The notes under the pieces: model-generated
Seen by the model: the letters and a program-made list of their open reading frames with translations, nothing else
Database searches by the model: none
Told to the model about the DNA's origin: nothing
Part shown: piece by piece, positions 6,912 to 16,101 of the stretch
Layout: each line of letters starts with the position of its first letter
Numbering within the stretch: position 1 is the first letter of the stretch
Assembly (NCBI RefSeq): GCF_030409415.1
Contig: NZ_JAUFPW010000025.1
Span: 1 to 64,000, forward strand
Direction of reading: 5' to 3'
Length of the DNA: 64,000 nt
Source: Pedobacter aquatilis
Lineage (GTDB): Bacteria; Bacteroidota; Bacteroidia; Sphingobacteriales; Sphingobacteriaceae
Made by a program: the position numbers and the translations under genes

Positions 6912-8342
6912 TTAGCTCATTTTTAATTTTTTCTGGATATCATGAACGTAAGCTTTAAACTTCTTATCCGTATCGATTAAATCTTCTACTGTTTGGCAAG
7001 CATAAATTACGGTACTATGATCACGACCCCCAAAGAAAGCACCAATAGTTTTTAGTGATGATTTTGTGTGGCTTTTTGACAGATACATTGAAATCTGGCG
7101 GGCTTGGACAATTTCGCGTTTACGCGTTTGTGATTTAACCATATCAACCGGAACTTCGAAATATTCGCAAACTAACTTTTGAATATATTCCATCGAAATT
7201 TCTTTTGAAGTATTTTTGATGAAGTTTTTCAACATTTGCTTCGCAAGATTTAAGTCGATTTCTTTTTTGTTCAAAGTAGCCTGCGCCAACAATGAAACCA
7301 TTGCACCTTCCAGTTCACGTACGTTGTTATCAATATTATGCGCAACATATTCCACAACTTCACCAGGCAACTCAATACCATCGGCATACATTTTCTTTCT
7401 TAAGATTGCGATACGCGTTTCCAAATCCGGAATTTGTAAATCGGCAGATAAGCCCCATTTAAAACGGCTTAACAAACGTTCTTCTAAACCAGCTAAATCT
7501 TTTGGCGCTTTATCTGATGTTAAAATAACCTGTTTACCTGATTGATGTAAGTGATTAAAGATATGGAAGAAAATATCTTGTGTTTTTTCTTTACCCGCAA
7601 AGTTGTGTACATCATCCATAATGATAACATCCATTGCCTGGTAAAAGTTAACAAAATCGTTAATAGTATTATTCTTTAATGAATCTACAAACTGCTGGCA
7701 AAATTTCTCGCAAGAAACATAGATAACCAACTTATCTGGCATGCTGCGTTTAATCTCATTACCTATGGCCTGTGCCAAGTGTGTTTTACCTAAACCTACG
7801 CCACCATAAATCATTAATGGATTAAATGATGTACCTCCAGGTTTTGCGGCGACCGCATAACCAGCAGAACGTGCCAAACGGTTGCAATCTCCTTCAATAT
7901 AATTTTCGAAAGTATAATTAGAGTTTAATTGCGGATCGACATTTAACTTTTTTAGTCCGGGAATAATAAACGGATTTTTAATGTCTTTATTTATTGATAC
8001 CGGAATTGGCATCGATTGTACCTTTGCTTCTGCCCCATTTCCGTTTGAGGGCATATTTGTTGTATAAGGGCTTCCGCTATTAGAAGATTTATCTACTACA
8101 ATATTATATTCTAACCTACCATCTTCCCCGAGCTGCTTTTTTACAGTCTTTCGGAGTAAGCCTACGTAGTGTTCTTCAAGCCATTCGTAAAAGAATAAAC
8201 TCGGTACCTGAATGGTTAAAACCTTACCTTCCAATTTAAGGGCTGTTATAGGCTCGAACCAAGTTTTGAAACTTTGATTCGGGATATTATCCTTAATAAT
8301 TTGAAGACAGTTCTTCCACACTTCTGTACAAGTTTTTTCCAT
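6912..8342 (-). CDS. dnaA: Chromosomal replication initiator protein DnaA
   Basis: This 476-residue protein is a full-length DnaA. Domain I (residues 1-80) contains the helicase-loader interaction region. Domain II (about 85-125) is a short Ser/Asn/Pro-rich linker. The AAA+ domain has Walker A GGVGLGKT (180-187) and Walker B VIIMDD (Asp243, Asp244). Domain IV ends with the DNA-binding signature GGRDHS (438-443). It binds DnaA boxes at oriC and melts the origin. Boxes are visible in its own upstream region. dnaN and gyrB are not adjacent; the neighbour is a mutase gene. Confidence 0.98.
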   Translation of the reverse strand: MEKTCTEVWKNCLQIIKDNIPNQSFKTWFEPITALKLEGKVLTIQVPSLFFYEWLEEHYVGLLRKTVKKQLGEDGRLEYNIVVDKSSNSGSPYTTNMPSNGNGAEAKVQSMPIPVSINKDIKNPFIIPGLKKLNVDPQLNSNYTFENYIEGDCNRLARSAGYAVAAKPGGTSFNPLMIYGGVGLGKTHLAQAIGNEIKRSMPDKLVIYVSCEKFCQQFVDSLKNNTINDFVNFYQAMDVIIMDDVHNFAGKEKTQDIFFHIFNHLHQSGKQVILTSDKAPKDLAGLEERLLSRFKWGLSADLQIPDLETRIAILRKKMYADGIELPGEVVEYVAHNIDNNVRELEGAMVSLLAQATLNKKEIDLNLAKQMLKNFIKNTSKEISMEYIQKLVCEYFEVPVDMVKSQTRKREIVQARQISMYLSKSHTKSSLKTIGAFFGGRDHSTVIYACQTVEDLIDTDKKFKAYVHDIQKKLKMS

Positions 8343-8786
8343 TGCGATTTCTATAATTTATTGGTTTACAGTGCCGATTCGAATTTACGGGGTGGTCCGT
8401 TTCGGGACTACGAATATTGAGAAAATTATCAACATTTGAAACAAAAATTTCAATTATTTTGTAACCTATTCATAAGCAGGTAGCTAACCTACTTAACCTA
8501 AATTTTTAATGTGGATAACTATTTATTAACATAGGTTTTCCACATACAAAATCGTTTTATCGGCTATTTCACCCAATTATTCAAATCAGCATCGCAAATG
8601 CAAATTCCAAGCCATAATCTATAATTTTAATAAAAATAAAAACGAGAAATAGTTGAAACAACTGATAATCAAAGTCCTAATTTGATACACGACAAACAAC
8701 CATCGTACTTGTATAATATATTGCGAAAATACTGTAGCCATATTTACCCTATTTGGGTAATTTTATCAAGTATTCGCCGCAAAATT
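8343..8786. other. dnaA upstream region with DnaA boxes: candidate origin or autoregulatory site
   Basis: This 444-bp gene-free stretch holds a perfect DnaA box, TGTGGATAA (8510-8518, TTATCCACA on the minus strand), and two one-mismatch boxes, TTATCAACA (8426-8434) and TTTTCCACA (8536-8544). An AT-rich tract (about 8620-8650) follows. These are expected of dnaA autoregulation or of oriC. The sequence alone does not decide between them. Confidence 0.55.
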
Positions 8787-10334
8787 TTAGTACTCACCAA
8801 AGGTTTCACGGAATACATCAGCAATTTCGCCAAGTGTAGCATATTGTTCAACGGCCACAACAATAAAAGGCATCAAATTTACATCAGTTCTTGCTGCATC
8901 CTTCAGGTTATTTAACGCTTGTTCAATTGCTTTGTTATCTCTCGATGCCTTCAACTGATTTAGTTTTTCCGTTTGAAGTTGCCTGATGGAATCATCAATA
9001 TTAAAAACCTCGGTTAACCCTTGCTCTTCCTGAATGAATTTATTTACACCAACAGAGATGCGATCTCCATTTTCGATTTCTTTTTGGTATTGATAAGATG
9101 CTCCTGCAATTTCATTTTGCATATATTCGCTTTCTATTGCATTTACAGATCCACCCATTGCATCAATTTTATCAATGTATTTCCAGGCCGCATCTTCTAC
9201 TTCATCTGTTAAATTTTCTATAAAATAAGAACCTGCTAAGGGGTCTACAGTGTCTGTAACACCACTCTCAAAACCTATAATTTGTTGAGTGCGCAAAGCG
9301 ATTTTTGCCGCAGCCTCCGTTGGGAGCGACAAAGCTTCATCGTAACCATTAGTATGTAGCGACTGTGTACCACCTAAAACCGCAGCCATTGCCTGGTTGG
9401 TAACTCTTATTACATTATTAAGCGGTTGTTGTGCCGTCAAAGTAGAACCACCTGTTTGGGTATGAAAACGCAACATTTGTGCCTTTTCTTCAGTTGCACC
9501 GAGTTCTTTGGTTATTTTCGCCCACATCCTTCTTGCTGCCCTAAATTTTGCAATCTCTTCGAAAAAATTATTATGGCAATTGAAAAAAAACGATAACCTT
9601 TTAGCAAAAATGTTGATATCCAGGCCCTTGTCAATCGCAGCCTTTAAATAGGTTTTGCCATTGGCTAAGGTAAAAGCCAATTCTTGGACGGCCGATGAGC
9701 CTGCTTCGCGAATGTGATAACCTGATATGGAGATGGTATTCCACTTCGGAACTTCATTGCTGCAAAACTCAAAAATATCAGTAATTAAACGCATTGATGG
9801 CTTCGGTGGATAAATATAAGTTCCACGGGCAGCGTATTCTTTTAGTATATCGTTTTGGATGGTTCCCGAAATTTGCTTTAAATCTGCGCCTTGTTTTTTC
9901 GCTAAAGCAATGTACATAGCCAATAAAATTGAAGCCGTGGCATTGATTGTCATGGAAGTTGTTATATCTTTCAATTCGATGCCATCAAACAAAATTTCAA
10001 TATCTTTTAACGAATCAATGGCCACACCCACCTTTCCAACTTCACCTTCTGCCATTTCATGATCAGAATCATAACCAATTTGAGTAGGTAAATCAAAAGC
10101 AACAGATAAACCAGTTGTTCCTTGCTTTAATAAGTAATGATATCTTTTATTAGATTCTTCTGCTGTTGAAAACCCGGCATATTGCCTCATCGTCCACAAC
10201 CGACCACGATACATATCCTTCTGAATTCCTCTTGTAAATGGAAATTCACCCGGTTTTTCTTCAACAGGGTTAGCGGAAGTATAAAGTTCCTTGATCTCAA
10301 TTCCTGAAGTGGTAGTATGTTTTTTATCGCTCAT
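8787..10334 (-). CDS. Methylmalonyl-CoA mutase-type acyl-CoA mutase, large (catalytic) subunit only
   Basis: This 515-residue protein is the TIM-barrel catalytic part of adenosylcobalamin-dependent acyl-CoA mutases. Conserved segments include [48 protein letters not shown] and [14 protein letters not shown]. Tyr52 (MRQYAGFS) matches the methylmalonyl-CoA mutase substrate tyrosine rather than the Phe of isobutyryl-CoA mutase. The C-terminal B12-binding domain (DxHxxG) is absent, and no B12-domain gene is nearby. The protein should therefore need a separate small subunit. The exact acyl substrate is an inference. Confidence 0.88.
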   Translation of the reverse strand: MSDKKHTTTSGIEIKELYTSANPVEEKPGEFPFTRGIQKDMYRGRLWTMRQYAGFSTAEESNKRYHYLLKQGTTGLSVAFDLPTQIGYDSDHEMAEGEVGKVGVAIDSLKDIEILFDGIELKDITTSMTINATASILLAMYIALAKKQGADLKQISGTIQNDILKEYAARGTYIYPPKPSMRLITDIFEFCSNEVPKWNTISISGYHIREAGSSAVQELAFTLANGKTYLKAAIDKGLDINIFAKRLSFFFNCHNNFFEEIAKFRAARRMWAKITKELGATEEKAQMLRFHTQTGGSTLTAQQPLNNVIRVTNQAMAAVLGGTQSLHTNGYDEALSLPTEAAAKIALRTQQIIGFESGVTDTVDPLAGSYFIENLTDEVEDAAWKYIDKIDAMGGSVNAIESEYMQNEIAGASYQYQKEIENGDRISVGVNKFIQEEQGLTEVFNIDDSIRQLQTEKLNQLKASRDNKAIEQALNNLKDAARTDVNLMPFIVVAVEQYATLGEIADVFRETFGEY

Positions 10335-10451
10335 ATTTGGTTGATTAGTTCATTGGCTCATTAGTGATTGGTTCATTAGTTATAGATTTCATATCTGAAA
10401 TTATCAATACAACCTTTAAACTTTTTAATATTTCAACATTCCAACCTAACC

Positions 10452-10982
10452 TTAAAACAGCTGTTGTATATCTTTCTTAATCAATTCAATGGTTAAATCG
10501 TATGGGTTTTCATCGATGCTAGCCATATGTTGCAAAATTGCTTTACTTAATTCTATTCCATTTGCACCTGCAGGCAAACCTTGCACTGCATTATTAATCA
10601 TGCCGATGGTATCATCCTTTAATTTTCGAACAACATTCCAGGTTACACTATTAATATATAGTTGTTGTGTAATGTTATGTTGATATTCCGAACGAACTTC
10701 ATTTAAAATACCAGCCTGCAATGTAGAAATATCAATTCCTTGCTGATGTAAACGCACAAGTAAATTCGCCGGATTAATTCTATCGATAAAAATAATTAAG
10801 CGTTCGTGTGCTTGCAGTCTTAAAGGCAACAATTGAGCCCTACTTTCTTTATTCAGTTCTATATTTTTCAGATTAAAAAACCGATGAATATCGTTCTTTA
10901 CCAAATAATAAATTGTTAGGAACGCTAAGGTAATGCCTACAAATAATGTTAAAATATCTATTACGATTTGCTGTATAATCAT
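10452..10982 (-). CDS. Hypothetical membrane-anchored protein
   Basis: This 176-residue protein has one N-terminal membrane helix (residues 5-27, rich in Ile, Leu and Val), then a helical soluble part. It includes a QAHERLIIFIDRINPANLL segment that I associate with a Bacteroidota-specific family of unknown function (DUF7935-like). No catalytic motif is visible. It is divergently oriented to the HesB/IscA-type gene. Confidence 0.75.
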   Translation of the reverse strand: MIIQQIVIDILTLFVGITLAFLTIYYLVKNDIHRFFNLKNIELNKESRAQLLPLRLQAHERLIIFIDRINPANLLVRLHQQGIDISTLQAGILNEVRSEYQHNITQQLYINSVTWNVVRKLKDDTIGMINNAVQGLPAGANGIELSKAILQHMASIDENPYDLTIELIKKDIQQLF

Positions 10983-11044
10983 ATCTATTGTTTAATTACG
11001 GTAATATTAACATCCCGCTAAAAGCAAAAATGTACATTATTATT

Positions 11045-11052
11045 TATATTTG
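11045..11052 (+). promoter_or_regulatory. -7 element upstream of HesB/IscA-type gene
   Basis: TATATTTG on the plus strand, 22 bp before the start codon at 11075. No clear TTG is found at the -33 distance. Confidence 0.5.
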
Positions 11053-11074
11053 TAAAAGATAAAATTTAAATAAC

Positions 11075-11428
11075 ATGAGTACTACAGTTGATACAGCATT
11101 TGCCCCGGTTTCTTTTTCAGAAGGAGCAACTAAAGAGTTATTAAAATTAAAAGATCAGCAAGAGATTAGTGAAGATTATGGCTTACGTGTAGGCGTTGAA
11201 GGAGGTGGTTGCGCAGGTATGAATTATGTTTTAGGCTTTGACCAGAAAAAAGACGGTGACCAGGAATTTCTTATCGAAGGCATTAAAGTTTTTATGAATA
11301 AAGCGCATCAAATGTATTTAATGGGCATGATGATTGACTGGCAAGACGGTTTAAACTCAAGGGGTTTCACGTTTGTTAACCCAAATGCAACTAGTACTTG
11401 TGGTTGCGGAACAAGTTTTTCAGCATAA
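11075..11428 (+). CDS. HesB/IscA family iron-sulfur assembly protein
   Basis: This 117-residue protein belongs to the HesB/IscA/ErpA A-type carriers, which accept and hand on Fe-S clusters. The three family cysteines are present: Cys46 in GGGCAGMNY and Cys109/Cys111 in the C-terminal CGCG. The domain begins at about residue 12 with the SEGATKELLKL helix. No other Fe-S assembly genes are in the window, so it is a lone carrier. It has its own -7 element and a downstream intrinsic terminator, suggesting a single-gene transcript. Confidence 0.93.
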   Translation: MSTTVDTAFAPVSFSEGATKELLKLKDQQEISEDYGLRVGVEGGGCAGMNYVLGFDQKKDGDQEFLIEGIKVFMNKAHQMYLMGMMIDWQDGLNSRGFTFVNPNATSTCGCGTSFSA

Positions 11429-11455
11429 AAAAAATTATATTGTAACATATTGCAC

Positions 11456-11487
11456 AGTCCCTTTGTCTAAACATCGGGACTTTTTTA
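11456..11487 (+). terminator. Intrinsic terminator after HesB/IscA gene
   Basis: AGTCCC (11456-11461) pairs with GGGACT (11476-11481). An inner TGT/ACA pairing follows, and T residues run from 11481. Confidence 0.7.
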
Positions 11488-11538
11488 TTTTTATAGATAT
11501 TTGTCTGCCACAATTAATTGCAAACTCCAACAAACTAA

Positions 11539-12771
11539 ATGAATTACAGGGAAAATATCAGGCTCGCACTGCAATCAATCAAAAGTAATCGGTTACGCAC
11601 AATGCTTACTGCATTAATTATTGCTATTGGCTTAAGTGCTTTAGTTGGTATTTTAACCACTTTGGATGCAGTAAAAGCAAGTATGACCAGTGCTTTTAGT
11701 AGCATGGGTGCTAATTCATTTACCATTCGTAACCGAGGTACAGGTATTAGAATTGGCGGGCAAGGTAAAAGACCAAAACCCTTCAAAGCGATTAGATACG
11801 AAGATGCCGTTAAGTTTAAGGATAGTTTGAATACACCAGCAACTGTTGCCGTTAGTGTATTTGCAAGTGGCGGTTCTACTGTAAAAAACGGAAGTTTAAA
11901 AACTAACCCAAATATTAATGTTCAAGGTATTGATGAAAACGGATTAAATTCACAAGGCTTGAGTCTTTCTGATGGTCGTAATTTTAGCAAATCTGAAGTT
12001 CAAATGGGCAGCAACGTTTGTATCGTTGGTAGCGAAGTTGTAAATAAGTTATTTAAAGATACTGAAGCGATTGATAAGATGGTTAATGTTGGAAACAATC
12101 GATTTAAAATTGTAGGAATTTTAGCGGCTAAAGGTTCAAGTATGGGTTTTAGTGGCGATAGGGCGGTGTATGTACCATTATTAAAAGCCAAACAAATTAA
12201 TTCGAATGCTAATCCATCTTATACGATAACCGTAATGGTTCCTACAAATGAGATGCAGGAAGCAGTTATAGGAGAATCAACATCGTTATTCAGAAACATC
12301 CGTAAGGTTAAAGTTAACGACCCGAACAATTTTGAAATCACTAAAAGTGATGCGATAGCGCAGACCTTATTTGAGAACTTAGCTTTCGTAGCGATTGGTG
12401 GTGTGGCCATTGGAGTTATTACACTAATCGGTGCATCAATCGGCTTAATGAATATCATGTTAGTTTCGGTTACAGAAAGAACACGCGAAATTGGCATACG
12501 TAAAGCCATTGGCGCAAATCCGAAAGTAATTAGAAGACAATTTTTAATAGAAGCTGTTGTAATTTGTTTAATGGGCGGGACGTTCGGTATATTTTTAGGA
12601 ATCGTTATCGGAAACCTCATTTCGCTAGCGATGGGCGGCTCATTTATAATTCCATGGGCATTTATTATTGGTGGCTTTGGTATTTGCGTTGGAGTTGGAA
12701 TTATGTCTGGCTATTATCCAGCTAAAAAAGCCTCTCGGTTAGACCCTGTTGAAGCACTCAGATACGAGTAA
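11539..12771 (+). CDS. MacB/FtsX-type ABC transporter permease
   Basis: This 410-residue protein is a MacB-type permease. An N-terminal cytoplasmic stretch (RLALQSIKSNRLRTMLTAL) leads into membrane helix 1 (about 20-42). A periplasmic domain of about 230 residues follows, then three C-terminal helices with the FtsX signature TERTREIGIRKAIGA, ending YPAKKASRLDPVEALRYE. Such permeases work with a separate ATPase as mechanotransmission or efflux complexes. No ATPase gene is adjacent here, so the partner must be elsewhere. The cargo is unknown. The gene ends 6 bp from the convergent CpsB-type gene. Confidence 0.92.
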   Translation: MNYRENIRLALQSIKSNRLRTMLTALIIAIGLSALVGILTTLDAVKASMTSAFSSMGANSFTIRNRGTGIRIGGQGKRPKPFKAIRYEDAVKFKDSLNTPATVAVSVFASGGSTVKNGSLKTNPNINVQGIDENGLNSQGLSLSDGRNFSKSEVQMGSNVCIVGSEVVNKLFKDTEAIDKMVNVGNNRFKIVGILAAKGSSMGFSGDRAVYVPLLKAKQINSNANPSYTITVMVPTNEMQEAVIGESTSLFRNIRKVKVNDPNNFEITKSDAIAQTLFENLAFVAIGGVAIGVITLIGASIGLMNIMLVSVTERTREIGIRKAIGANPKVIRRQFLIEAVVICLMGGTFGIFLGIVIGNLISLAMGGSFIIPWAFIIGGFGICVGVGIMSGYYPAKKASRLDPVEALRYE

Positions 12772-12777
12772 AAATAT

Positions 12778-13515
12778 CTAAAGCGTGCTGTTAAGCAATT
12801 GATGTTGGGTGATTAGCGTATTAATTCCATTAGTAAGCAATGAACTTTCTAAGGCCGCAGCATGTTTTAGGTGATGCATGTCACTTCCGATAAAATCAAC
12901 TAAATGATGCTCTACCATTTCATCGGCAATTTTCTTTGCACCTGTTCCATAGTAGCCTGTTACTGCAATAGAATTTAGTTGCAGTAAACATCCAGCCGAC
13001 TTTATTTTGTGAAAATTCTCGATAGAAGCGTAGTAGTAAGGATATCTTTCGGGGTGCGCTAAAACGGGTGTGTAACCAGAATCTTGAATTAACTTTATAA
13101 ACTCGAACAGGTTTTGCGGTAAGTTTATGTAAGATAGCTCAAACAAAACATATTGTGCACCGAAAGTTAAAACTTGTTTTTGCTTTATCTTCTTTTCCAG
13201 CGTTTCATCAAGGTAATATTCCGCGGCAGCATCAACTTCTAAATCAATTTCAGCTTCTGATAAACCTTTTCTTAATATATCCAAGCCACGATTAATGATA
13301 TCAGGTGTATTACGAAAATAATCAGCCATTACGTGTGGTGTAGCAATCAGTTTCTTAAAACCAAGCGCTTTAAGCTTCTGAGCCAGTAACAGAGAATCTT
13401 TCAAGCTTTGTGCTCCATCGTCAATACCTGGAATAATATGCGAGTGCATATCGGTACCGATTGTCGAAAAGTTAAATTCAGGTGCTACTTTCTTTTTCTT
13501 GAATAATCCAAACAT
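12778..13515 (-). CDS. CpsB/YwqE-type PHP tyrosine phosphatase
   Basis: This 245-residue protein is a PHP-fold metal-dependent protein-tyrosine phosphatase of the CpsB/CapC family. The first metal ligands lie in DMHSHIIPGIDDGA (His24, His26). The next motif is ATPHVMADYF, and the C-terminal GSDMHHLKHA supplies the last ligands. Such enzymes dephosphorylate BY-kinases that control polysaccharide export. This fits its place as the last gene of the ugd/UXS/galE operon. No kinase gene is in the window. Confidence 0.92.
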   Translation of the reverse strand: MFGLFKKKKVAPEFNFSTIGTDMHSHIIPGIDDGAQSLKDSLLLAQKLKALGFKKLIATPHVMADYFRNTPDIINRGLDILRKGLSEAEIDLEVDAAAEYYLDETLEKKIKQKQVLTFGAQYVLFELSYINLPQNLFEFIKLIQDSGYTPVLAHPERYPYYYASIENFHKIKSAGCLLQLNSIAVTGYYGTGAKKIADEMVEHHLVDFIGSDMHHLKHAAALESSLLTNGINTLITQHQLLNSTL

Positions 13516-13533
13516 CTTAAGCTATGCGATAAA

Positions 13534-14088
13534 TTAAACTTCTGTTGGTAAATCAGAAGATTCTGCAATTGCTGCTAATTTAGAAGAATATATTTTACTG
13601 AGCAATTGATTTAAGTTTTCGGTCAAATCAAACTGTATATCTTCGTGAAGTTTTTTGAATTTATTTATGGTAACCTGAATGGTTTTGATATAGAAGCTTG
13701 AAAATAGAATTCCAAAATCCCGATAGCCGAAAAAAGATTTTTTATACTCCAGAGGAATCACACTCAGTACAAATATTTTGAGCTCAACCTCGCCAACATT
13801 GTCTTTAGTAACCTTGTAGAAATGATTTACGAGTGTAATCATCTTTCTAACTTTTGCCAATGCCTCTTTAGCATTTAACTTTTTAAGTTCGGCAAGCTGG
13901 TCTTCAATAGTATTCTTAATGATTTCTTTGCGCCCTTCCAAATCGCTTTCATCTTCCAATAGTTTATAATGAAGATGTTCGGTAAGCACTTTATCTTTTG
14001 CAATTAATCGCAATAACAATTTATCCTTTTCTTTGATGGGTAAATCCGTTATTGCGATTTTTAAGTCTTTGTGCTCCGCAAGCTTCAT
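13534..14088 (-). CDS. Unknown protein inside nucleotide-sugar operon
   Basis: I do not recognise this 184-residue protein. It is soluble, highly charged and probably all-helical (KEKDKLLLRLIAKDK, then QLAELKKLNAKEALAKVRKM), with a more hydrophobic centre (EYKKSFFGYRDFGILFSSFY). Its ATG directly follows the galE stop codon, and the CpsB-type phosphatase begins 18 bp later. It is therefore translated with the operon, and a role connected to polysaccharide production or its control is only a guess from position. Confidence 0.75.
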   Translation of the reverse strand: MKLAEHKDLKIAITDLPIKEKDKLLLRLIAKDKVLTEHLHYKLLEDESDLEGRKEIIKNTIEDQLAELKKLNAKEALAKVRKMITLVNHFYKVTKDNVGEVELKIFVLSVIPLEYKKSFFGYRDFGILFSSFYIKTIQVTINKFKKLHEDIQFDLTENLNQLLSKIYSSKLAAIAESSDLPTEV

Positions 14089-15108
14089 TTAAAAAGGATT
14101 TGCCTTAATGTACTTTTCCCACTCCCAGGCAGAACGCATCATTTCATTTAAATCAAGTTCTGCTGTCCATTTCAAAACCTCTTTTGATTTTGTAACATCG
14201 CCATAAACCTGCTCGATATCGCCGCCGCGTCTTGGTCCGATTTGGTAGTTAAGTTTTTCTCCTGTAGAGCTTTCAAAGGCAGTAATGATTTCTATAACTG
14301 AAGAACCTTTTCCTGTACCTAAGTTAAATACTTCATAATTACTGTCGGCTTCGCCAGATTCTAACCTTTTAATGGCTGCAACATGTGCTTTTGCCAAATC
14401 CACAACGTGGATATAGTCGCGAATGGCACTTCCATCTGGAGTATTGTAATCGTTTCCGTGGACGGTAATGGGACCACGTTTGCCAATAGCAGATTGTGTG
14501 ATAAAAGGAACTAAGTTTGCCGGAACACCATTAGGTAATTCGCCAATTAGCGCCGTTTTGTGTGCACCAACCGGGTTAAAGTAACGCAAAGCGATGATTT
14601 TTAAATCTGGTGATACTGCAGCAGTTTCTGTTAAAATTTCTTCGGCAATTTGTTTTGTGTTGCCATAAGGCGATTCGGCTTTTTTAACTTCAGCCGATTC
14701 TGTTACAGGCAAATTATCTGGCTGACCGTAAACGGTGCAAGATGAAGAGAAAACAAAATTTGTTTTAGTGAACGAATTCAATAAATTAATTAAACTGAAA
14801 AAGTTATTTCTGTAGTATTTTAATGGATTTTGAACAGATTCGCCAACTGCCTTTGAAGCAGCAAAATGAATAATGCCAGAAATATCTGCATGTTCAGCAG
14901 CAAAAGCTTTCACCTTTGCTTCATCGCACAAATCAAATTTATAGAATTCAGGTTTTAAGCCGATAATCTTTTCAATCTGATCTAAAATTTTAATATCAGA
15001 GTTTGAAAGGTCATCTACAATTACAACTTCGTAACCTGCATTATGCAGTTCAACAACCGTATGAGAACCAATATAGCCAGTACCTCCGGTAACTAAAATT
15101 TTAGACAT
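14089..15108 (-). CDS. galE: UDP-glucose 4-epimerase
   Basis: This 339-residue protein is an extended short-chain dehydrogenase of GalE type, interconverting UDP-glucose and UDP-galactose through a 4-keto intermediate with bound NAD+. The glycine motif GGTGYIGSH is at residues 8-16, the catalytic Ser-Tyr-Lys set is in SSSCTVYG and SPYGNTKQ, and the UDP-sugar pocket motif RYFNPVGAH follows. It starts 2 bp after the UDP-xylose-synthase-type gene. Some family members also act on UDP-xylose/arabinose, which would fit the neighbour. Confidence 0.94.
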   Translation of the reverse strand: MSKILVTGGTGYIGSHTVVELHNAGYEVVIVDDLSNSDIKILDQIEKIIGLKPEFYKFDLCDEAKVKAFAAEHADISGIIHFAASKAVGESVQNPLKYYRNNFFSLINLLNSFTKTNFVFSSSCTVYGQPDNLPVTESAEVKKAESPYGNTKQIAEEILTETAAVSPDLKIIALRYFNPVGAHKTALIGELPNGVPANLVPFITQSAIGKRGPITVHGNDYNTPDGSAIRDYIHVVDLAKAHVAAIKRLESGEADSNYEVFNLGTGKGSSVIEIITAFESSTGEKLNYQIGPRRGGDIEQVYGDVTKSKEVLKWTAELDLNEMMRSAWEWEKYIKANPF

Positions 15109-15110
15109 TG

Positions 15111-16100
15111 TTATCGATTATATTTTTGAAAATCTTTATGCTCAATTTTTGCCAAAGCTTCCTCTGGCAAAGATTTGAAATATTCGTATGTAATTTTTAA
15201 TCCTTCTGCCCTACCAACTTTTGGCTCCCAACCTAACAAAGCCTTTGCTTTGGTAATATCTGGTCTACGTTGCTTCGGATCATCTTGAGGCAATTCTTTA
15301 TAAACTATCTTTTGTGATGTTCCTGTTAACTTGATGATTTCTTCGCAGAATTGTTTAATCGTGATTTCATCAGGGTTTCCAATATTTACTGGCTGAGCAT
15401 AATCACTCATCAGTAAACGGTAAATGCCTTCAATCAAATCATCAACATAACAGAACGAGCGGGTTTGGCTTCCATCACCAAAAACAGTTAAATCTTCTCC
15501 TCTTAATGCCTGACCAATAAAAGCCGGAAGAACACGTCCATCATTCAATCGCATTCTTGGCCCGTAAGTGTTAAAAATTCTAATGATGCGGGTTTCAACT
15601 CCGTGGAAAGTATGATAAGCCATTGTTATCGCTTCTTGAAAACGTTTAGCTTCATCATAAACGCCCCTTGGCCCTACCGGATTTACGTTACCCCAATATT
15701 CTTCAGGTTGTGGATTAACGCTTGGATCGCCATAAACCTCAGAAGTTGATGCAATTAACATCCTTGCCCCTTTTGCCCTTGCTAAACCTAATAAATTGTG
15801 CGTACCTAACGAACCAACCTTTAAGGTTTGGATTGGAATTTTTAAATAATCTATCGGGCTTGCTGGTGATGCGAAGTGCAGTATGTAATCTAATGTTCCA
15901 GGAATATGTACAAATTTAGAAACATCATGATTGTAGAATTCAAAGTTTTCTAAGTGAAAAAGATGTTCGATGTTTGATAAATCGCCTGTTATCAGGTTAT
16001 CCATTCCAATAACATGATAACCTTCTTTTATGAACCTATCGCAAAGGTGCGAACCCAAAAAACCTGCCGCTCCGGTAATTAATATTCTTTTAGTGCTCAT
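15111..16100 (-). CDS. UDP-glucuronate decarboxylase (UDP-xylose synthase) type SDR
   Basis: This 329-residue extended SDR matches UDP-glucuronate decarboxylases, which convert UDP-glucuronate to UDP-xylose. Motifs are [14 protein letters not shown] at the N-terminus, [27 protein letters not shown], and the catalytic YDEAKR helix. The conserved [16 protein letters not shown] region follows. Its start lies 1 bp after the ugd stop codon. The upstream enzyme makes its expected substrate, which supports the assignment. Confidence 0.92.
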   Translation of the reverse strand: MSTKRILITGAAGFLGSHLCDRFIKEGYHVIGMDNLITGDLSNIEHLFHLENFEFYNHDVSKFVHIPGTLDYILHFASPASPIDYLKIPIQTLKVGSLGTHNLLGLARAKGARMLIASTSEVYGDPSVNPQPEEYWGNVNPVGPRGVYDEAKRFQEAITMAYHTFHGVETRIIRIFNTYGPRMRLNDGRVLPAFIGQALRGEDLTVFGDGSQTRSFCYVDDLIEGIYRLLMSDYAQPVNIGNPDEITIKQFCEEIIKLTGTSQKIVYKELPQDDPKQRRPDITKAKALLGWEPKVGRAEGLKITYEYFKSLPEEALAKIEHKDFQKYNR

Positions 16101-16101
16101 C

